Part shown: piece by piece, positions 3,912-12,900 of the stretch
How the letters are laid out: each line of letters begins with the position of its first letter
Position numbering within the stretch: position 1 is the first letter of the stretch
From: a virus
Strand: one strand, 5' to 3'
DNA length: 22,973 nucleotides
IMG/VR virus record: IMGVR_UViG_3300035224_000332
Location: 1-22,973 of that record
Notes under the pieces: generated by a model
Told to the model about the DNA's origin: nothing
The model's input: only the letters and a program-made list of their open reading frames with translations
The model's database searches: none
Program-made: the position numbers and the translations under genes

Positions 3912-6900
3912 ATGCCATTAACACGTCTGGATAACCTTATCAGCAGCAAAACTGGTAAGTATCTTTATGTTTCTCCTGATGATTTCAACGCTACAGATGC
4001 GTTATCTAATAGAGGTAATTCACCTGTAACGCCATTCAAGAGCATCCAACGTGCTTTTCTAGAGATTGCAAGATACTCGTATCTTCCTGGATTTGGTAAT
4101 GATAGGTTTGACCAGTTCAGCATTATGCTGATGCCTGGTATTCACTACATTGATAACCGTCCTGGTCTTGCGGATACTACCAATATTGATATATTTGGAT
4201 TTGATCAATCAAATAATGAGTGGACTGATAATTCCATTCTTGATATTTCCAACCCTGGTAACGTCCTTTATAAGTTTAACAACACTGAGGGTGGTGCTAT
4301 CATCCCTAGGGGTTCATCGCTGGTAGGTTATGACCTCCGTCGTACTGTTATTCGCCCTCTATATGTTCCTGACCCTGCGTCAGTAACTGTTCCTCGTTCT
4401 GCTATTTTTAATGTAACTGGTGGTTGCTACTTCTGGCAGTTCACTATTAAAGACGGTCAGACTACTGCAGAATCTCCTCTTTTCAATAGTGTAGATGGCA
4501 CGGGTGAGGTTTATTATGATCCTAATGATTTCACCAAAAAGGTTGCTCCTAACTATTCTCACCACAAACTAACTGTATTTGAATACGCAGACACAGAAGA
4601 GTTGTCGCTATTCTACAGAAAGATTGCTAAAGGTTTCTCTGATTATCAACCCACAATTGATGATCCAGGTGAATTTGATTTACGAGTCCAAGAGAACAGA
4701 ATTGTTGGACCTCTATCTGACTCTAGAGTTATTGAATCTCTTAAGTTAAATGATGCTACCACAATTCCAAGTCTTCCTGCATCCACAACTGAAGTCCAGG
4801 TAACAACTAAGGTAGACCACGGATACTTTGCTGGTCAGTTTGTTGCTATCTCAAATACTGAGATTGATACCGTTCTCGAAGGTATCTTCCCAATTAAGAC
4901 TATTGATCAAAATGATCCTCGTAAGTTTACTTATGAAGTTGCTGAGGTTGTTAGTGCAATCGGAACAGGTATTGCTTCGGGTCAAACCGTTAGTGTAGAC
5001 ACTACTCCTTCTTTAGGTTCTAATGCACAGACGCTCGCTGAAGTTGATAGTGTAGAGTCTGCATCTCCTTATGTCTTTAACTGCTCTATCCGCTCTACGT
5101 GGGGTATTTGTGGTATCTGGGCGAACGGTCTTAAGGCGACAGGCTTTAAGTCAATGGTTATCGCTCAGTATACGGGCGTTTCGTTGCAGAAGGATGATAG
5201 AGCATTCATCCGTTATGATGAGTATTCTAACACTTGGAACCAAGCATCACTAACTGATGCATTTGCGACTGTTCCTTATCACACCAAAGGTGATGCATAC
5301 TGGAAAGATGAGTGGAGAAACTTCCACGTTCGTGCATCAGAAGACGCATTTATTCAGAACGTTTCGATCTTCGCTGTTGGTTTCGCTGATCACTTCCTAA
5401 TGGAAAGTGGTGGTGATATGTCCATCACGAACTCAAACTCCAACTTCGGTAATACATCACTTCATGCAATTGGTCATAAAGGATTTGCCTTTAACCAAGA
5501 TAAAGCAGGTTTTATTACTGACATCATTCCTCCAAAAGTTATAGCGGAGACTGCAGCAAACACCAAGAAAGTTCAATACTACACCATTGATATTCAAGGT
5601 AGTATTCAGGATACAAACAACTTTACTAAGTTGTATCTTGGCAGTGAAGATATCATCAATCCAATTGATCGTCCTGCTGTAACTATTGCTGGTTATAGAC
5701 TTGGTTCAAAGAGTGATGAAAAACTATATGTAAGATTAGATCCAGCAACTGCTGGTGGCACTGAAGAGTTTAATGTAAGTCTAGAACCAACTGGTTTTGT
5801 TAAGTATATTGCTGCTCCACAGATTCTAAATCCATCTGGATTTGCAATCAATAGTGTATCTGCCGATGCTGCTAACTTGATTGAAAGCAACCGTCGCATG
5901 ATTCAAGAGGAAGTCTTTGGTTATATCCTAACAAAATATCCTAGACTACAGAACATTTCTTATGTTAATCCTGGTCGGGATCCTCAAGCGAACAGATACT
6001 TTGATGCTCGCAATCTGATTATTGACAATCGTCAACAGATTGTTAGTACCGTATATGGTTCAACTGTTCAAACGTTTGGTGCAACTGCTTTAACAACTGA
6101 TGAGATTGGATTCATTGTTGATGCAATTGGAGAAGACTTAAGAGATGGTGGAAACTATAATACTATCGAAAAAGTTCGTGAGTATTTTGAAGGTGATGGT
6201 ACTCTTTCACAAGGACTTCTTGGATTAGAAAATCAATACATCTGGGTATTTAATAGGTGTCGTGATGAGTGTAAGAAAGCAGTCGCTAACCTTTTAAACG
6301 TCAAGGCAGATCTTTATGATCCAAGTGGAACATTACCTGATCTCTCACTCAAGACGAATAACCCTTGTGGTGATATCACAAATGGCAAGACAGGTTCTCA
6401 GGCAGAACTAGATGGTGATACTACAAATGGTGTTACTATTGATCTTTCCAATAAAGATGCTAACAGATATAAGACCACTTATAATCTAATTGAAGCAAAC
6501 AAAGAATTTATCGTTGATAATGCTTTAGCAGAGATCGCAGTATATCATGAGAATTTTTACTTCCCTGGTGATCCTCAAGAAACTGATAGATCCAGATATA
6601 AGAATGCATATCGTTTTATCAGAAGAAACACTGATGATATCATCAACTATGCTATTAACGCAGTCAATACACAGTACCCAACATTCAATTATCCCGGTGG
6701 AAGTGATGCAAAGTGTCGTAGAGATTTAGGATACTTTATCGAAGCTGTTGCTATGGATATTTTCCTGGATGGCAACAACTGGACTTATAAGTTTATTTCA
6801 AGATACTTTGATAGTAGTGGTAATTGGGTTACTGGTGGTTTACAAGGAGAAACTGCTCAAAGCAACTGGGCATTTAACGCTGCTAGAGATTATATGCAGT

Positions 6901-9900
6901 TAGCAGTCTCTAACCAATTAACTAACGGTTATCAAGATACACTTGTTTCTGTTGGTGAAGCAATATATGGAGATGGACTTGGTGATCTTCCAGATAATTT
7001 AGACCCTGCCTCTTGTACTGATGTCCAGAATGCAATTGCTACTTTAACTACAATTGTAACTCAGGTTGTTTCTGATAACAATATTGAATCACTAACCGAC
7101 CCAAATAATGCTAACTATGTACAACTAACTGCAGGTGTACAATCTATTAACGAAACTAAGTGCCGTAGAGATATTGGGTACATAGTTGGAGCAGTTCAGC
7201 AAGACTTGTGGTTTGGTGGCAATGAGTATTGTGTCGCGATGGCAAGAGGATACTTTAGCAAGGATGGTAATCCTATTCCAAACGGACTTCTTGGAGAGCA
7301 ATCACAATCGATCACGGCATTTGCTCGTGCTGCTGATGCAATCAATCGTGCTATTAATAACCAATTACATCAAAAAGACTCTACAATTACATTAGATCAG
7401 GTTGGTGATCCTGTAGTTCTTGGTGATACTTTTGCCACTGCTTATAATCAAGTAATGACAAACAAACAGTTCATTGCTAAAGAAGCATATGATCGTATGT
7501 TGTCTGACTTCCCAACATATCAACCACAGGTTACAAATACTGAGCAAGATTGTTTAGATGATGTTTACAATGTTCTTGACCAAGTTCTTTGGAACGTTAA
7601 GTTTGGTGGAAACAGCAAGACATATGATGCAGCAGAAGTATACATCACAAATATTTTTGCAGGTTTAAATCCAAAGAGATTTACACCAGATTCAGCAACA
7701 TATGATCCAGCAACTGGAATTTTTGAAATTACTATTCCCAATCATGGAATGGTCGATGGAAACTACATTAAGATTGCTGATAATAGTATCACGTTTACAT
7801 GTGATATGGATGGTAATAACACTCCACATGCTTATCCTCGTATAACTGATCCTGCTTCTGATACTTGGTTGGAAATTATTACATCAACAACCAATACACT
7901 TACAGTTAATGTAGGTGCCAGTGCTCCTGGTGATCAGTATGCTCACACATACATTGGTTCACTTCTCGATTGTATTCTTAAAGGTGAGTCTGTAAGTACG
8001 TTCCTTGATCCTGAGCGTGATGAAGCACAAAGAGTATTCGCTTATGCCACTTCTATTGCTAGAGATGTAATCAGAAATCGTTTTGTATCTGGATTCGGTA
8101 CTGATGTTAATGGAAATCCTGTAGATACATCACCAAACAACCCATTTACTCAGAAATTTGATTTAACTATTGTAGAAGATTGGGATAGTCCTAATTATGG
8201 TCCCGCTTCTTGTGCTGGACCGATTGCTGCTTTTGATACTCTTATGGGTATAATTGTTCAATCTATTGGAACAGATGGTGCTTCCGGTACACTTACAGCT
8301 ACTAGAACAGAACCAACACAACCAACAGAATACACTCTTGGAAATTGTTCGGATGTACTTCAAACTGTTGATACATTAATTGGTATTGTTAATGATATTG
8401 TACAGTCAGGACAGTTTAATCCACCTCCAATTGATCATGGAGAGTGGGATTGTGCAAATGTACGTAGTACAATTGAAAACTTATTTGATATTGCTGTTGA
8501 TGCATTCACTAGCAATGATCTGAGCGATCTGCCAGTAATTAATCGTGGTACATTTACACTAGAAGCAGAAGCTTCCAAGTGTTTCCGTGATGTATCTTAC
8601 ATTGTTGACGCTGTTGTTAATGACCTCAGACTTGGTGGCAATATCAATTCTGTGCAGGCAGGTGAAGCATACTATGTTGGTAATCAATTAGATTATATCG
8701 ATGGTGAGAAGACAGAAACTATTGATGCATGGGAATATGTAAGAGACATGGCAATTGCTGCCATGAGAAACTTTGATTTCCTTGCTTTTGATGCAACCAC
8801 AGTAAGTGGATCTTCAATTGTTAATATTGGAGATACTCGTGGTGTTCTTATTGGAATGCGAGTTGCAGAATATAATAATGCAGATCTTGTTAATCCTGCA
8901 TATGTTAATGGTTTGCTTCAACCTGGAGCATCTTTAGTAGTTAATAATATTTCAAATAACACCTATGTTAAGTCAATTGTAAGTAGTACTGAAATTGAAT
9001 TGGGTGCCATAGGATCTAAACTAAACGATGGTCCTAGTGTAAATGCGCTACAAACTGGCACACTCGATCTATACTTCTCATATGAGAAAGGATCTTGGGC
9101 AGATACACTACCGAAAACTGTAACCGTTGGTCCAGAAGCATCTGGTCCTGATGTTATACAGGATACTGAGACTGGTCAAGTAGCTACTGATCCTGCTACA
9201 GGTCTTACGTATCAGAAGAGAGAATGTGCGTCTACTGCTGATGCTATCGATACATTAATTGGAAACATTACTACCATTATCAACAGTGGTGTTGATAGTG
9301 TTTCTAGGCAACCACAAACAGCAAATCTTTCTTTGTTTGCTTCTAGGTCTACAGCATTCTCGATCAATACAACTGGTACTGGTGCTTCTAATCCTCATGA
9401 TTTTGAAACTGGAACTCCAGTAAGACTTGTTCCACGTCCTCGTTTTGACATTAATACTGGTAAGTATGTTGAAGTAGATAAGCGTTTGGTTAGACTTCCT
9501 AATGGATTTTCTACTAACACCACATACTATGTAATTGCTCCTGGTAGAAGAACTCAACCAGAAGATTATAGCAACTCTACATTCTTTAATGGTAGTGATC
9601 AGACCAAGTTAATGTTAGCAACTTCTAAGGAGAATGCTGCAGCAGGTATATACCTCTATTCTTCAGAAGCAGACAGTATTGATCCTAATGTTGAGATTGA
9701 TATCTATCAGTTTGTTTTAGATGAGAAATATGATCTTCATAGTTATACTGCTAAGATAACTACTGCAATCAATGCTGGTATTGAGACTAGTGTTCCTCAC
9801 GTCTTTGATGTACCATTTGCATCTGTAACTCCACATAAAGTTTTCTTTAGACAAGCAGAAGGACAGCCTTCGCTACCTGAAGTATCAACAACATATGCTG

Positions 9901-12900
9901 CAGACGCTGATGTTGCAGTACAAGACACTGGTGATGTTAACTATGGTAAAATCAATCCACAAATTGAATTCTTTGCTCGTTATCAAAACGATAAAGTATT
10001 TACTGTCCATAAAACTCATGCAGATGCAATTAACAATGTAAATCCAATTACATTTGTTTCTGGTCAAACTATGAAGTTTGATATATTCTCCAACAAACGC
10101 AGAAGTCCTGTTAAATTTGATCCTGCATTCTCACGCTTAACAAATAAAACTGGTAAGTGGTATGTAAATTGTAAGGACGAAGGATCCAATAACGTTCTTC
10201 AAACAGTTAGAGAAACTAATATTCAATGGAGAATCAAGCAGTCTGATTTAGCAGACAGAAACAGATCTACCGACATGTGGTTCACACGTTTGGAAGATGA
10301 GCGTGGAGCAGACGATAGAACATATAAGATTCGTTATGTTATTCCTAAGTATCTTGAGAATGCAAGAGATCCTATCAACGGATTTGTTATTAAGACAAGA
10401 ACTGATGATACACGTAAGTTAGTACCACAGAAACTTTTACTAAAACCAGTTGTTGGCAGTGTTTTTGGCGCTCGTTTTGAAAACCCAATTCAAGCAGGTG
10501 AATTCATTGGAAACTCTGAATCTGATTTGTCAACCGCAGGTCTTAACATCGATGCAGCATATGATCCATACTTGAATCCAAAGTTTGCTAAGTTTAATTC
10601 TGGTATTCAAGCGACAATTCAATCTGCGCGTTATGTTGAAGACAATCTAGATCCAACAATTGAATATCTAGAAATGACTGTTTTTGATCATAGTATTGAT
10701 ACCGTCAATTACTCTGGTTTAAGAAACGAATCGTTTACTACAGTTAAAACCAATGCACCACAAGGTGGTAGTTGGACAACTAACAAGACAGAAAGTGTTA
10801 GTAATAACCAAGTCTCTTGGTCTGGTAATTCTACCGGTATTGCTAATATCCATGCTTACATGACTGTTAACGGTGAGCATTATCTCATCCTTAAAAATAT
10901 TCGTGGTGGCAAGTTAGAATTTAGTGAATATTATAATATTAAATTCCAACAGGGAAGCACGTTTGCTGACATGCTTGAAGATCAAGACATGGGCAAATCG
11001 CTACCTCTAAAAACACAAATCCGAAAAAATTATCCCCAGTATTATTACAAGCAAAAAGGCGCTAATGTCTATACTATCACTCCTGGTGATACTATTCAAG
11101 ATGACTCTGGTATTGAATATTATGTTGATTCTGTTGCAGATGCTGGTGTTATTGAGGATACGTTCTATGTCTTTAGTTATGAGACACTACAACGTAGAAT
11201 CGCAGGTCAGCAAGATGGTGTTTATTACTTAAGTTGTTTACGTGGTAATATCTCTCCATTCCCAACAGGAGCTGGTGCTGGTGGAAACTTTAGAAACTAT
11301 AAGTTCTCTCAACCCGTCAGCAGATTGTATCCTTTGGATTACAAGAATGATCCTCTCTGGTTTAAGAAAAATGGTACATCAGCAGAAGAATTAGCACTTG
11401 CTGTACAATCGATCGATCCTCCTTCAACATATTCCGCTGCTGACAACTATATCCATGGTCTTGTATCTACAAACGATTATAAGAACTCTGTAACTAGAGA
11501 ATTAGTTGAAGATTTTGTTAATCAACCTGCATTTATCACTAATGATTACAGTGGGGCAACGGAAATCAAAGCACAGGATGGCAATGCTACTTCTGGTTCT
11601 GAAGATCGTAAGATTAGAATTTCCGGTAATAGTGAAGTTCTAGCAGATCAACGCTATTATGTTGAACTTAGAAGACCTTCTATTGCTCGTGCTGGTAATC
11701 ACACGTTTGAGTATCTTGGATTCGGTCCAGGAAACTACTCCACAGGTCTCCCAGCGCGTCAGGAAGTTGTCTTAACACCTGAAGAGGACTTCTACGCACA
11801 AAGTAAGAAAGAAGACGGTGGTATCGTCTTCTACACGGGTCTAAATTCCAACGGTGATCTCTATATTGGTAATCGCAAGATTAACGCTATTACGGGAGAG
11901 GAAACTTTCCTTGAAGCAGCAGTTCTTGAGTCTAGTGCAGATGATGATGAGGATATTGGCAACTTAGTTACCACTTTCGATACTCCTGTAACGTTCAACC
12001 AGAACATCACAGTTGTTGGTGGTGATGGTACTCAACAGAACGTATTCCAGTCTCCTCTAATTGTTTCTGTTCAGGATAACGATCTAACTGAAGTTCGCGA
12101 TGTTCTAATCATTCGCTCTAATGTATCTTCTGTTGATCCTATTACAAATCTTGAGCAAGATGAATCTCTTGATAGAACTGCCTTTAAGGTAGTTAATGAT
12201 GGAGATATTCGCATCAGTAAGAATAGAATTGATGCTGCTGTATTTGGTTGGAATGCGAGAGGAACAGGACAAAGTTATCAGATCCAAACTCACACTGCTA
12301 ATGGTCTTCCTTCTAATATCACACCAAACAATAACTCTTTAGTTGCCTCTGGTGGTGATAGAGTATATGTTAATCAGTTTGTTAACTATAATGGTGTTGC
12401 TGTTAAAGCAGGAGATATTCTTCTTAAAGGATTAGAAGTTGGTAAGTCTGGATCATGGGGTTGGATTTACGCAAATTACTACGAAGCTATTCCTCAAAGC
12501 AATATTTTCACTATTGAATTTAATGGTACTAATGTTGTTAAATTGACATTTAAGGATCAGGGAGTCAATCTTCCTAATTCTGCAGTTGGCATCACTTCTG
12601 GTTCTCAAATCAGAGTCAATAACTATCCAGATTCTAGATTAAATTCTGTCTGGCAGGTTTATAGTCCAAATGGTGATGCATTCAATCCTGCAAATAACTA
12701 TGTTCACTTCCAAATTATTGATGCAATTCCTGTTAATCTCTTATCTTGGAGTGGATCTGGTGGTGTAACTGACGTTCCGGTTGGACAGGTTGCCCCATCT
12801 ATTGATTATTCTAACTCTAACTGGAAAGAAGTTGGTGTTGTTGGTGCTGAAACATTCAGAACTAACACTGAGATCATGGGAGACTTCAAGGTTGGTATTA

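Noticed and set aside
7000-9300. Spaced repeated motifs as a possible CRISPR or tandem DNA repeat
   Set aside because: The repetition is at protein level with diverged DNA; there is no constant repeat unit or spacer structure.
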